From the NCBI GenBank assembly GCA_050122535.1, contig JASFIT010000134.1, positions 1 to 10,436 on the forward strand: a stretch of 10,436 bases of DNA. The letters run 5' to 3'. Of this stretch, positions 1 through 6,130 are shown in pieces. Each line of letters begins with the position of its first letter. Positions within the stretch are counted from its first letter, which is position 1. The notes under the pieces are model-generated. The model was not told where the DNA came from, searched no databases, and saw nothing but the letters and a program-made list of their open reading frames with translations. A program made the translations under genes and the position numbers. The stretch comes from JASFEQ01 sp050122535 (lineage in GTDB: Bacteria; Desulfobacterota; DSM-4660; Desulfatiglandales; HGW-15).

Positions 1-2
1 GT

Positions 3-695
3 CCTATCAAGGCCCTTGAGAGATTGGGCAAACCGGAGGCAGAATACTATCTTCTTCACATCAAAGGCTTGGGCAATATGCTGTCAGATGAAAGACCGAC
101 CCCCTCGTTCGCCTTGGGCATAGCCACATCAACAAGGGGGTGTGACCATCTCAGAAGCCGTCCGGCTATTGATCTGTACCATCTTCCTGAAAAGATTTTG
201 GAAGAGGCCTTTGACGGGGGTCCCATGTCTTCTGATTTCACATCCCATGTGGGTAAGGCAAGGCAAATATGGGTTATGGAAAGGATCTATGCGGTGGTTG
301 ACTCTATTGGGACGTGTAAGTTCCATACGCTTTTCTTCAGTCCCCACATGCCCAGTTGGAATGAATGGGCAGAAATGATCTACTACATCACGGGCATGGA
401 ATTCACGCCTCAGGAACTGAGGGATATCGGGGAAAGGATTTACACCCTTGAGAGGATGTTCAATTACCGAGAAGCCGGGCTGGATAGGAAAGACGATGCT
501 CTCCCAGAGCGTTACTATGCTGAAGCCGTTCCTGGCGGCCTGCCTGTGGTCAAAGGGACGAAGATGCACAGGGAGAAATTCGAGAAAATGCTCGATGAGT
601 ATTATGATTTCCATGGTTGGGATAAGAATGGTCGGGTCACCCAGGAGACATTGGAGAAACTCTCCCTGGACAAGGAACCCTCCCATCAGCTTTAG
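3..695 (+). CDS. Aldehyde:ferredoxin oxidoreductase (AOR), C-terminal part, 5' truncated by window edge
   Basis: The frame is open from the left edge (codons start at base 3) to TAG at 693-695, giving about 230 residues of what is normally a ~600-residue protein. Family features seen: a TSTRGCDHLRSRP stretch (AOR enzymes usually read STRGADHLRG at this point), the DSIGTC motif at 300-317, and a C-terminal LPERYYAEAVPGG/GTKMHREKFEKMLDEYYDFHGWD block typical of AOR ends. In characterised AORs the DxxGxC motif binds the tungstopterin and its cysteine (here the codon at 315-317) is the fourth ligand of the [4Fe-4S] cluster; the first three cysteines lie upstream of the window. The family oxidises aldehydes to carboxylates with ferredoxin, or reduces acids in reverse, in the cytoplasm of anaerobes. 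Substrate cannot be told from this part. The TTG at 24 is an internal leucine, not a start. Confidence 0.9.
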   Translation, partial: PIKALERLGKPEAEYYLLHIKGLGNMLSDERPTPSFALGIATSTRGCDHLRSRPAIDLYHLPEKILEEAFDGGPMSSDFTSHVGKARQIWVMERIYAVVDSIGTCKFHTLFFSPHMPSWNEWAEMIYYITGMEFTPQELRDIGERIYTLERMFNYREAGLDRKDDALPERYYAEAVPGGLPVVKGTKMHREKFEKMLDEYYDFHGWDKNGRVTQETLEKLSLDKEPSHQL

Positions 696-732
696 TAGTT
701 TGCTCAATATTTTACCGAAATATGGAAGAATG

Positions 733-751
733 CTCTGCCCTTGAGGGAGAG
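733..751 (+). terminator. Possible weak terminator hairpin after AOR
   Basis: CTCT-g-CCC, loop TTGA, GGG-AGAG forms a 7-bp stem with one bulged G, 38 nt after the AOR stop. A T-rich stretch (TATTGTTTTG) follows about ten bases later but is not adjacent to the stem, so an intrinsic terminator is only possible. Confidence 0.3.
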
Positions 752-813
752 AATGAATGGTATTGTTTTGATTCCGCCTTATTTGAGAGACTGTTTCGGA
801 ATGAGAAAAACCT

Positions 814-930
814 GTCATTCCTGACGAGCGATGCTATGCATCACGAGATCCGGAATCCAGGAATAGAGAACAATTCCAGAGATTTCTAGATCCCGGCTCG
901 CGCCTCGCTTCGCGGGGCTTGGCCGGGATG
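814..930. repeat. Palindromic interspersed repeat (two hairpin modules)
   Basis: Module 1 (814-860) begins GTCATTCCTGACGAGCG and holds the pair GATGC 830-834 / GCATC 838-842, enclosed by ATTCC 817-821 / GGAAT 852-856. Module 2 (890-929) is a longer hairpin: outer stem ATCCCGGC 890-897 / GCCGGGAT 922-929, inner stem 902-908 / 912-918 with a three-base loop. 'GTCATTCC...GGAATCCAG' and 'GATCCCGG...CCGGGATGACG' sequences recur as extragenic repeats in many proteobacterial genomes (recalled, not searched). A minus-strand ORF across this region reads like translated repeat and is not a gene. Confidence 0.65.
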
Positions 931-956
931 ACGAATTTTGACACACCCTCTGATGG

Positions 957-982
957 GCAGGTCACTCCCTCGCAATGACAAG
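957..982. repeat. Fragment of a second interspersed repeat family (TGTCATTGCGAGG type)
   Basis: On the minus strand this reads TGTCATTGCGAGGGAGTGA, matching the start of the widespread 'GTCATTGCGAG...' extragenic repeat as I remember it. It follows the larger palindromic repeat directly, so bases 814-982 look like a repeat-insertion hotspot. The family assignment is from memory. Confidence 0.45.
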
Positions 983-1022
983 CTAACTGCATCGACCAAT
1001 ATAAGGAAGGAACCGTCTTCAA

Positions 1023-1580
1023 ATGAATGCGATCGATGTGAGCGATAAAGATTTAGAAAAATACTGTGCGAGCGCTACCGAGAGAGGGGCAACCCACGCC
1101 AAACAAATCGATCCCAGCAGCGTTGTAACGGCCCCATGGGTAAGACTGAAATGCCAGTCTGGCTGCGGCAACTATGGCAGGAGCTATTGCTGCCCACCAG
1201 ATACCTCGACACCGGAAAATACGAGGGCGATTCTTGACACTTACCAGCGCGCTATCCTGTTCCATAAAGCGGCGCCCAGTGCGCCGGATCGAGTAAAACA
1301 GTTCAAGAAATATTATGATATGCTGGTGGAGCTGGAAGGGGAAATGTTTAAGGATGGCTACTACAGAGCCTTTGTTTATTTGGCCGGGCCCTGTATGCTA
1401 TGCAAGGAATGCACAAAGCTTCAAGGCGAACTCTGCAAATTCAGGCACAAGGCCAGGCCTTCCATGGAAGCCGTTGGCATTGATGTGTACCAGACGGCGC
1501 GGAATAATGGTTTTTTCATAGAGACCCTTCGGGACAGGGAAGAGACACAAAACACATACTGTCTCATGTTGGTGGACTGA
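1023..1580 (+). CDS. DUF2284 family cysteine-rich, predicted metal-binding protein
   Basis: A complete 185-residue protein starting at ATG 1023 with AAGGAAGG (1003-1010) 12 nt upstream. It carries two cysteine clusters: C44, C48, C56, C57 (KCQSGCGNYGRSYCCPP) and C124, C127, C130, C138 (GPCMLCKECTKLQGELC), followed by the conserved-looking RHKARPSMEAVGIDVYQTAR segment. This layout and the SYCCPPDTSTPENTR block match DUF2284 (predicted metal-binding proteins, common in anaerobes and methanogens). The second cluster, CxxCxxC-x7-C, could hold an iron-sulfur cluster. There is no signal peptide or membrane segment, so it should be cytoplasmic. No biochemical role is established for the family to my knowledge. 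It appears to be its own unit, separated from AOR by repeats and from the transporter by a strong hairpin; a role with AOR in redox or metal handling is speculative. Confidence 0.88.
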   Translation: MNAIDVSDKDLEKYCASATERGATHAKQIDPSSVVTAPWVRLKCQSGCGNYGRSYCCPPDTSTPENTRAILDTYQRAILFHKAAPSAPDRVKQFKKYYDMLVELEGEMFKDGYYRAFVYLAGPCMLCKECTKLQGELCKFRHKARPSMEAVGIDVYQTARNNGFFIETLRDREETQNTYCLMLVD

Positions 1581-1592
1581 GAAAGCCCTCAT

Positions 1593-1626
1593 TCACTTTA
1601 GAGCACTTTAGGTGCTCTGAAAGTGA
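1593..1626 (+). terminator. Strong stem-loop after the DUF2284 gene
   Basis: TCACTTTAGAGCAC (1593-1606), loop TTTAG, then GTGCTCT-g-AAAGTGA (1612-1626): a 14-bp stem with a single bulged G at 1619, starting 12 nt after the stop codon. AGCCCTC (1584-1590) and GAGGGCT (1650-1656) could close a longer outer stem. No T-tract follows, so it may block RNA decay, or act as an operator, rather than terminate alone. Confidence 0.5.
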
Positions 1627-1671
1627 TGCTGAGCGATCGGTTTGAATTCGAGGGCTGCTAGCCTTTTCAAA

Positions 1672-1695
1672 AGGGGGTGATATATGACATCGTAG
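1672..1695 (+). promoter_or_regulatory. Shine-Dalgarno-led three-codon leader ORF (ATG ACA TCG TAG)
   Basis: AAAAGGGGGTGAT (1669-1681) is close to the full anti-Shine-Dalgarno complement (AAGGAGGTGAT) and is followed by ATG at 1684, then ACA, TCG and TAG (1693-1695). It could be a minimal leader ORF, a remnant of a lost gene start, or chance. It lies 177 nt before the binding-protein start. Confidence 0.25.
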
Positions 1696-1703
1696 AAAAG
1701 AGA

Positions 1704-1735
1704 AACCTAAAGAAGGCACCTGCCTCTCATAGGTT
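1704..1735 (+). promoter_or_regulatory. Leader hairpin upstream of the transporter operon
   Basis: AACCTA (1704-1709) pairs with TAGGTT (1730-1735), and inside it AGGCA (1714-1718) pairs with TGCCT (1721-1725). It would sit in the 5' leader of the binding-protein mRNA if transcription starts upstream. No T-run follows. Function unknown. Confidence 0.25.
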
Positions 1736-1803
1736 CTTCATGTGGACCCTGGAAAAAGGAAACCCAAAAGCCAAAAAAACATAAAACACATAGTTTACCA
1801 TTC

Positions 1804-1838
1804 AACAATTCAATTATGGAATCCCAGGAAGAATTGTT
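1804..1838. promoter_or_regulatory. 8-bp perfect inverted repeat before the binding-protein gene (operator candidate)
   Basis: AACAATTC (1804-1811) and GAATTGTT (1831-1838) are exact reverse complements with a 19-nt spacer, in an A-rich stretch just upstream of the ribosome binding site of the binding-protein gene. As RNA it would be a weak hairpin; as DNA it could be a regulator site. No regulator gene is in the window, and an AT-rich 8-mer pair may arise by chance. Confidence 0.25.
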
Positions 1839-1872
1839 TATCATGGGCAACCTAAAAGATAAGGAGGGCGTC

Positions 1873-3153
1873 ATGAAGAAAAAAATTTTTGCTTTGACCG
1901 TAGTCCTTGGGTTAATTGCAGCCGGAACCGTCTTTGGCTATGCAAATCAGGCCGCGGCGGCAGACCCCATCGTGCTCGGCGTTCCCAGTGCCCGGGCTTT
2001 CGCCGAGGGCGAGACTATGGAAAAAGGCACAATCCTGGCCGTTGAGGAGATCAATGCCAAAGGCGGAGTGAACGTGGGCGGTAAGAAGCGACCGTTCAAG
2101 GTGGAGATATCGGATTGCCGTGATTTGGAGGCTGGTGTGCCCGTAGCTGAAGCACTTCTCGTCGTAGAAAGGTTGATCCTGGACAAAAAAGCGAACTTCA
2201 TTGTGGGCGGCCCCACCCGAACCGAGGCGTATAATGCTGCCATGGACCTCTTCTCCAAGTATAAGACCATTTCCCTGGTCAATACCGGCGTCTACTCCCC
2301 TGCCACGGCCAAAAGAATCGCCGAGAATTATGAAAAGTACAAATATACCTTCAGGCTTACCGGACACGTGGGCATAGAGATAACGCTGGACTTGCCTGCG
2401 CTTCTCAAGGGCCTGAAGGCGGATTATGGATTCGATAGGGCCTACATCATGGTCCAGGATGTGGCCCACGCGAGAGCGAGTGGAGACATCGTGGGAAAGC
2501 TGCTTCCCAAATGGGGCTGGCAGGTCCTCGGGAAAAAAATATATCCCACCGGAACCACAGACTATTCCCTGGGCCTGCTGGATGCCAAGAGACAAAAGGC
2601 ACAATTTCTCTGGATTTGGATGGATATGCCGGAGGTGGGCATTCTCATGAGACAATGGGCTGACCTCAAGGTTCCAGCGCTCCCCATGGGTTATGCGCGG
2701 CCCGCACAGGATCCCGATTTCTGGAAAATGACCGAGGGCAGTTGCGCCTATCTGGTCCTTGCCGTCTTGAACGCGGGGAATGTTCCTACCAAGGTAACAC
2801 CATGGGCGGAGAAATTTAATAAGGCCTGGGTGAAAAGGTGGAAAAAAGAGCCTTCAGGCTATTCCTGCTCAGCACCCTATATGTCTGTGTATGTGTTGAA
2901 GGATGCCATTGAACGGGCCAATTCCCTGGATAGCCAAGCCGTCATTGCTGCCCTTGAGAAAACAGACATCAAAGGGGGCGTCTACGGAAGGATTCGGTTT
3001 AACCCCAAGAGCCACGATATTATCCGAAAGCAGAATCCTGAAGAAGGAGCCCTGGGTGCCTGGTTTCAGTGGCAGAAGGGTAAGCGAGTGGCCATCTTTC
3101 CCACGGCCCTGGCCACGGGCAGCCTTCAGATGCCGCCGTGGGTCAAACGGTAA
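1873..3153 (+). CDS. Branched-chain-amino-acid-type ABC transporter substrate-binding protein (LivK-like, Peripla_BP_6)
   Basis: I start this 426-residue protein at ATG 1873 because AAGGAGGG (1861-1868) lies just before it and the protein then begins with a clean signal peptide: MKKK, a hydrophobic stretch FALTVVLGLIAAGTVFG, and a cleavage site at about QAAAA|DPIVLG. The ATGs at 1816 and 1843 would place 10-19 extra residues before the signal peptide. There is no lipobox cysteine, so it should be a free periplasmic protein. The mature part has the type I periplasmic-binding fold of the HAAT family (EKGTILAVEEINAKGGVNVGG, FIVGGPTRTEA, TGTTDYSLGLLDAKRQKAQFLWI, GGVYGRIRFNPKSHD). It captures the ligand for the permease and ATPase genes downstream. 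The ligand could be an amino acid or an organic or aromatic acid; sequence alone does not decide. It is separated from the permeases by a 328-nt non-coding gap, which allows separate mRNA levels for the binding protein. Confidence 0.9.
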   Translation: MKKKIFALTVVLGLIAAGTVFGYANQAAAADPIVLGVPSARAFAEGETMEKGTILAVEEINAKGGVNVGGKKRPFKVEISDCRDLEAGVPVAEALLVVERLILDKKANFIVGGPTRTEAYNAAMDLFSKYKTISLVNTGVYSPATAKRIAENYEKYKYTFRLTGHVGIEITLDLPALLKGLKADYGFDRAYIMVQDVAHARASGDIVGKLLPKWGWQVLGKKIYPTGTTDYSLGLLDAKRQKAQFLWIWMDMPEVGILMRQWADLKVPALPMGYARPAQDPDFWKMTEGSCAYLVLAVLNAGNVPTKVTPWAEKFNKAWVKRWKKEPSGYSCSAPYMSVYVLKDAIERANSLDSQAVIAALEKTDIKGGVYGRIRFNPKSHDIIRKQNPEEGALGAWFQWQKGKRVAIFPTALATGSLQMPPWVKR

Positions 3154-3180
3154 TCTAGACGACAAAATTTAGAAGACCAG

Positions 3181-3221
3181 CCCAGGGACCTCACGATCAT
3201 CTTGGTTGCGAGGTCTCAGGG
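3181..3221 (+). terminator. Hairpin between binding-protein and permease genes (attenuator or stabiliser candidate)
   Basis: GGGACCTC (3185-3192) pairs with GAGGTCTC (3210-3217) over 8 bp with one G-T pair; CCC (3181-3183) / GGG (3219-3221) extend it past an A-A mismatch. No T-tract follows, so it is not a classical terminator. Its place 28 nt after the binding-protein stop fits the known pattern of partial termination or 3'-end protection that raises binding-protein mRNA over permease mRNA. Confidence 0.4.
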
Positions 3222-3317
3222 TGGGTCTAGAAGTGGGAGACCTTATGCATTGAAAGCCAGGTCTGGGCCAGAGCTTCTGGAAAATTCTGTATTCTCTTTC
3301 TGTAACACGTGGTGCCA

Positions 3318-3401
3318 GATACTAGATTCTGGATCCTCGATACTGGATAAAGGGAATTCTTTTTGAATCTATCCTGTATTGGGCATCCGGTTTCCAGCAT
3401 C
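3318..3401. repeat. Convergent array of degenerate 7-bp tandem repeats (5 + 5 units)
   Basis: Left arm, + strand: GATACTA, GATTCTG, GATCCTC, GATACTG, GATAAAG (3318-3352, five contiguous heptamers). After a 14-nt spacer containing GAATTC and a T-run (3353-3366), the right arm 3367-3401 holds five contiguous heptamers in reverse complement: reading the minus strand from 3401, GATGCTG, GAAACCG, GATGCCC, AATACAG, GATAGAT. The arms have equal length, so the element is a 35-14-35 imperfect palindrome. It lies in the gap before the first permease gene. Related GATACTGGAT-type sequences recur in deltaproteobacterial genomes as I recall; no search was possible. Confidence 0.7.
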
Positions 3402-3481
3402 ATTTCGCCCCAAGCATTGTAATGTTTGTCGCATCAATTCGTCTGTTTGAGGCGAAGCTTCGCTATTATTGCACGAGGGGA

Positions 3482-4354
3482 ATGATGGATGTTGTATTGG
3501 TCTACGGATTGGTAAATAGTGCCGTCCTTGCCCTTATGGCCGTAGGGTTCACCCTGGTCTATGGGATAAGCCGGTTGGCCAACTTCGCCCACGGCGCCCT
3601 ATATGTGTTGACCGGGTTTGTGTCCTGGATATTCTTGCGGACCTTGGGCCTAAACTATGCACTGGCTATTCTCATCGCTCTTATTATCACGGCAATGATC
3701 GGCGCCCTGATATACCACCTGTTTCTGGTGAGGGTGAGGAGCCTTGAGGCATCAGAGATCATCGGGTCTTTTGCTGTGGGCCTTGTGATCATGGAGGGCT
3801 TGCGCTGGAGAGGATTCATCGGTCATGGCTTTGCCATTCCAAAATTTGTCAAAGGGACCGTGAGCATCGGATGGGTCATGGTGGATTTCCAACGGATTAT
3901 CATCATTGGAATTGGCCTTTTGATCGTGATCTGTCTGTGGCTGTTCACCCACCACACCAAGATTGGTTTAGCCCTGAGGGCCATTGCACAGGATGAGCAG
4001 GCCGCCATGATGCTGGGAATGGATTCCGATCGTATGGCGACCATTAGCCTGGCCGTGGGCTCTGCGCTGGCTGGGCTTGCGGCCGTTGCCATTCTTCCCC
4101 TGGGAAACTTGACCGTGGAATCAGGATACCAAGTGCTGATCTACGCCGTGGCGGTGTGCATTGTGGGTGGACTTGGTAGCTGGCCGGGCGCTGTGGTTGC
4201 AGCCTTCTTACTCGGTTATGCGCAAGTGCTCACTGACCAGTTTGGCGGTACGCACTATCAGGCCGTTGTGGCCATGGCTGCCATCATTATCACGCTCATA
4301 CTGAGGCCTTCTGGGCTTTTCGGAAGGCAAAAGGAACTGGAGGAGAGGGTCTAA
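3482..4354 (+). CDS. livH: Branched-chain-amino-acid-type ABC transporter permease, LivH family
   Basis: A 290-residue inner-membrane permease with about eight hydrophobic segments. The start is set at the double ATG 3482/3485, after GAGGGG (3475-3480), because LivH proteins begin just before the first helix (here MMDVVLVYGLVNSAVLALMA), while the ATG at 3422 would add 20 residues unlike the family and without a clear ribosome site. Family landmarks: TLVYGISRLANFAHGALY near the N-terminus, the cytoplasmic coupling loop GLALRAIAQDEQAAMMLGMD (about residues 168-187), where such permeases contact the ATPases, and VGGLGSWPGAVVAAFLLG near the C-terminus. It pairs with LivM to form the translocation channel. 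It ends with TAA at 4352-4354 and the LivM reading frame begins at the next base, indicating translational coupling. The symbol denotes the family; the substrate is not known. Confidence 0.9.
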   Translation: MMDVVLVYGLVNSAVLALMAVGFTLVYGISRLANFAHGALYVLTGFVSWIFLRTLGLNYALAILIALIITAMIGALIYHLFLVRVRSLEASEIIGSFAVGLVIMEGLRWRGFIGHGFAIPKFVKGTVSIGWVMVDFQRIIIIGIGLLIVICLWLFTHHTKIGLALRAIAQDEQAAMMLGMDSDRMATISLAVGSALAGLAAVAILPLGNLTVESGYQVLIYAVAVCIVGGLGSWPGAVVAAFLLGYAQVLTDQFGGTHYQAVVAMAAIIITLILRPSGLFGRQKELEERV

Positions 4355-5368
4355 TTGGTCACAAAAGGCAAGCGTAGGGAGAGGCTCGACAGGGGGGTGA
4401 AGGTACGCTCAGAGGGCGTATATGCCGTCGCATCCTGGACTGAAGCCACGTACCTGATTGCGCCGAGGCTGTTCCTAATACTGGCCATGTTTGTCATTCC
4501 CTTGGTGATGCCAAGTATTTATCACAAGAGGCTCATATGCCTCGTATTCATCTATGGGCTGTTGGCCATCAGTTTTGATTTCCTGACCAATTACGTGGGA
4601 TTGGTCTGCTTAGGTGGCGCGCTCTTCATGGGCGTAGGCGGATATATTGCCGGGAGCTTGAATGCCATACTGGGATTACCGCCCGTGTTAACCATCATTA
4701 TCGCCACGCTGGGTGGGGCCGCCATCTGTACCATCCTTCTGCTCCCTTGCTTGCCTTTACGGGGCATCTATTTTGCCATTGTAACGCTGGTCTACCCTCT
4801 GTTGCTAGGCAGGATCATTGAGGCCACGCGCATCCTGGGAGGGACTGATGGAATGCCTGGGCTTTCAACGTATCCCAGCGCTTGGGTTGACCTGTACCTG
4901 GTTATTGGGGTGACGGCCCTTGTTCTTTTTGGCCTGAGAAGGTTGGTTAATGAAGATATGGGCCTGGTCTTTCGTGGGATAAAGGATAACGATCAAACCG
5001 TGACGGCCTGTGGCGTAAACATCACCGCATATCGAACCCGCGCTGTTTACATTGCATCCGCCATTGGCTGTTTTGCCGGCGCATATCTCTGTCACCTGTA
5101 CGGCTGGGCTGGGTTAAGCTTCTTTGCCCTGGATTTTTCAATAATCCCCATTGCCGCTGCCATCGTGGGAGGGATGGGGACCTTGGTGGGCCCTTTGCTG
5201 GGTTCAGCGATCATTGTGCCACTCTCTGAGATATTGCGTGCCTTTGGGGGATTGAGAATCGTTTTCTACGCCCTCATTCTCATATTGTTTATTGCGTTTC
5301 GCCCTGAAGGCCTGATGAACTATTTTCAACGTAAATATGCCCAGTTTGAGCATTGGATAGAGGTATGA
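4355..5368 (+). CDS. livM: Branched-chain-amino-acid-type ABC transporter permease, LivM family
   Basis: A 337-residue inner-membrane protein. The TTG start at 4355 directly follows the LivH stop and has GGAGGAGAGGG (4339-4349) at good spacing; a GTG at 4397 after AGGGGG is an alternative that would shorten the charged N-terminus by 14 residues. LivM landmarks: LTNYVGLVCLGGALFMGVGGYIAG (the counterpart of the usual GQLSLGHAAFFGIGAY), LPLRGIYFAIVTLVYPLL, GGTDGMPGL, the coupling loop GLVFRGIKDNDQTVTACGVNITAYRTRA, and VGGMGTLVGPLLGSA. About eight to ten hydrophobic segments are visible. It forms the heteromeric channel with LivH and is driven by the two ATPases that follow. The 3' end overlaps an ATGA (5365-5368), one of two possible starts of the LivG gene, so the genes are coupled. 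Confidence 0.9.
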   Translation: MVTKGKRRERLDRGVKVRSEGVYAVASWTEATYLIAPRLFLILAMFVIPLVMPSIYHKRLICLVFIYGLLAISFDFLTNYVGLVCLGGALFMGVGGYIAGSLNAILGLPPVLTIIIATLGGAAICTILLLPCLPLRGIYFAIVTLVYPLLLGRIIEATRILGGTDGMPGLSTYPSAWVDLYLVIGVTALVLFGLRRLVNEDMGLVFRGIKDNDQTVTACGVNITAYRTRAVYIASAIGCFAGAYLCHLYGWAGLSFFALDFSIIPIAAAIVGGMGTLVGPLLGSAIIVPLSEILRAFGGLRIVFYALILILFIAFRPEGLMNYFQRKYAQFEHWIEV

Positions 5369-5370
5369 GC

Positions 5371-6126
5371 ATGAACGACGAGGTCTTTCTCAAAGTCAAA
5401 GGGCTTTTTAAATCGTTTGGTGGCGTGACCGCTGTGGCCAATGTGAGTTTTGAGCTCCATAAGGGTGAGACCTTTGGCATTATTGGCCCCAATGGTTCAG
5501 GAAAGACCACGCTTGTCAATCTTATTACCCGATTCGTCAAACAAGACATGGGTGAAGTCTTCTTCAAGGGCAAGAAGATAAGCCGCCTGAAGGCCTACAA
5601 AATCGCGGAGATGGGCATTGTGAGGACATTTCAGATTATGCGACCATTCTATACACTGCCCGCCTTTAAGAACCTCATCGTTCCATTGTACTCCCCAAGG
5701 GTGCGAAAGATAGGTGGCGGCAAGCTGGGAGACAGGGACGCTGTGGCCATTGACATCCTGGAGGAGATCGGTTTCGAACGGGATGCCTATGTCCCCTACA
5801 AAATGGCCTCATCTCTCCCACTGGGATATCTTAAACGGCTCGAACTGGCCCGATGCCTTGCCCTGAGACCGGAGGTCATTATTTGCGATGAAATATTTTC
5901 GGGGCTGAGCATGGCCGAAATTGCCACCATGGTTCCACTCATGGAAAGACTCCAGATGGAAGGCAAGACGATCATCATGATAGAGCATAGGCTGAGAGAG
6001 CTTTTCAGGATCGTAGATCGCGTCATGGTGCTTAATTTCGGCGCAAAGATTGCCGAGGGTATGCCTGAGGAGGTCATAGAACATGAGGAGGTGAAGAAGG
6101 CCTATTTGGGGAGAAAGGGACTGTGA
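5371..6126 (+). CDS. livG: ABC transporter ATP-binding protein, LivG family, with unusual signature motif
   Basis: A 251-residue ATPase. I prefer ATG 5371 because AGAGGT (5359-5364) is six bases upstream; ATG 5365, overlapping the LivM stop, would add two residues, and a TTG at 5353 is less likely. Motifs: Walker A GPNGSGKTT (39-47), Q-loop glutamine Q88 (TFQIM), Walker B VIICDE (169-174, with D173 and catalytic E174) and H-loop H206 (MIEH). The signature segment reads LPLGYLKRLELARCL (149-163), where LivG proteins usually have LSYGxQRxLEIARAL, and the residue after the Walker B glutamate is I, not the usual P (DEIFSGLS). Together with LivF it should form the nucleotide-binding heterodimer under LivHM. 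All catalytic residues are present, so it is probably active, perhaps a distinct LivG subgroup. Confidence 0.9.
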   Translation: MNDEVFLKVKGLFKSFGGVTAVANVSFELHKGETFGIIGPNGSGKTTLVNLITRFVKQDMGEVFFKGKKISRLKAYKIAEMGIVRTFQIMRPFYTLPAFKNLIVPLYSPRVRKIGGGKLGDRDAVAIDILEEIGFERDAYVPYKMASSLPLGYLKRLELARCLALRPEVIICDEIFSGLSMAEIATMVPLMERLQMEGKTIIMIEHRLRELFRIVDRVMVLNFGAKIAEGMPEEVIEHEEVKKAYLGRKGL

Positions 6127-6130
6127 TAGG

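Noticed and set aside
129..818. 229-residue minus-strand ORF opposite the AOR gene
   Set aside because: It lies antisense to a clear AOR coding frame, runs into non-coding sequence and resembles no family I recognise.
834..1022. Minus-strand 62-residue ORF in the AOR-DUF2284 gap
   Set aside because: Its sequence (VIPAKPREARREPGSRN) is the typical translation of the palindromic interspersed repeat, not of a gene.
1912..2655. 247-residue minus-strand ORF inside the binding-protein gene
   Set aside because: It is fully antisense to a well-supported gene; a long open shadow frame is expected from codon bias, and its residues form no motif.
3422..3481. 20-residue N-terminal extension of LivH from ATG 3422
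   Set aside because: It lacks a good ribosome site, overlaps no family sequence, and the ATG pair at 3482/3485 matches the usual LivH start.
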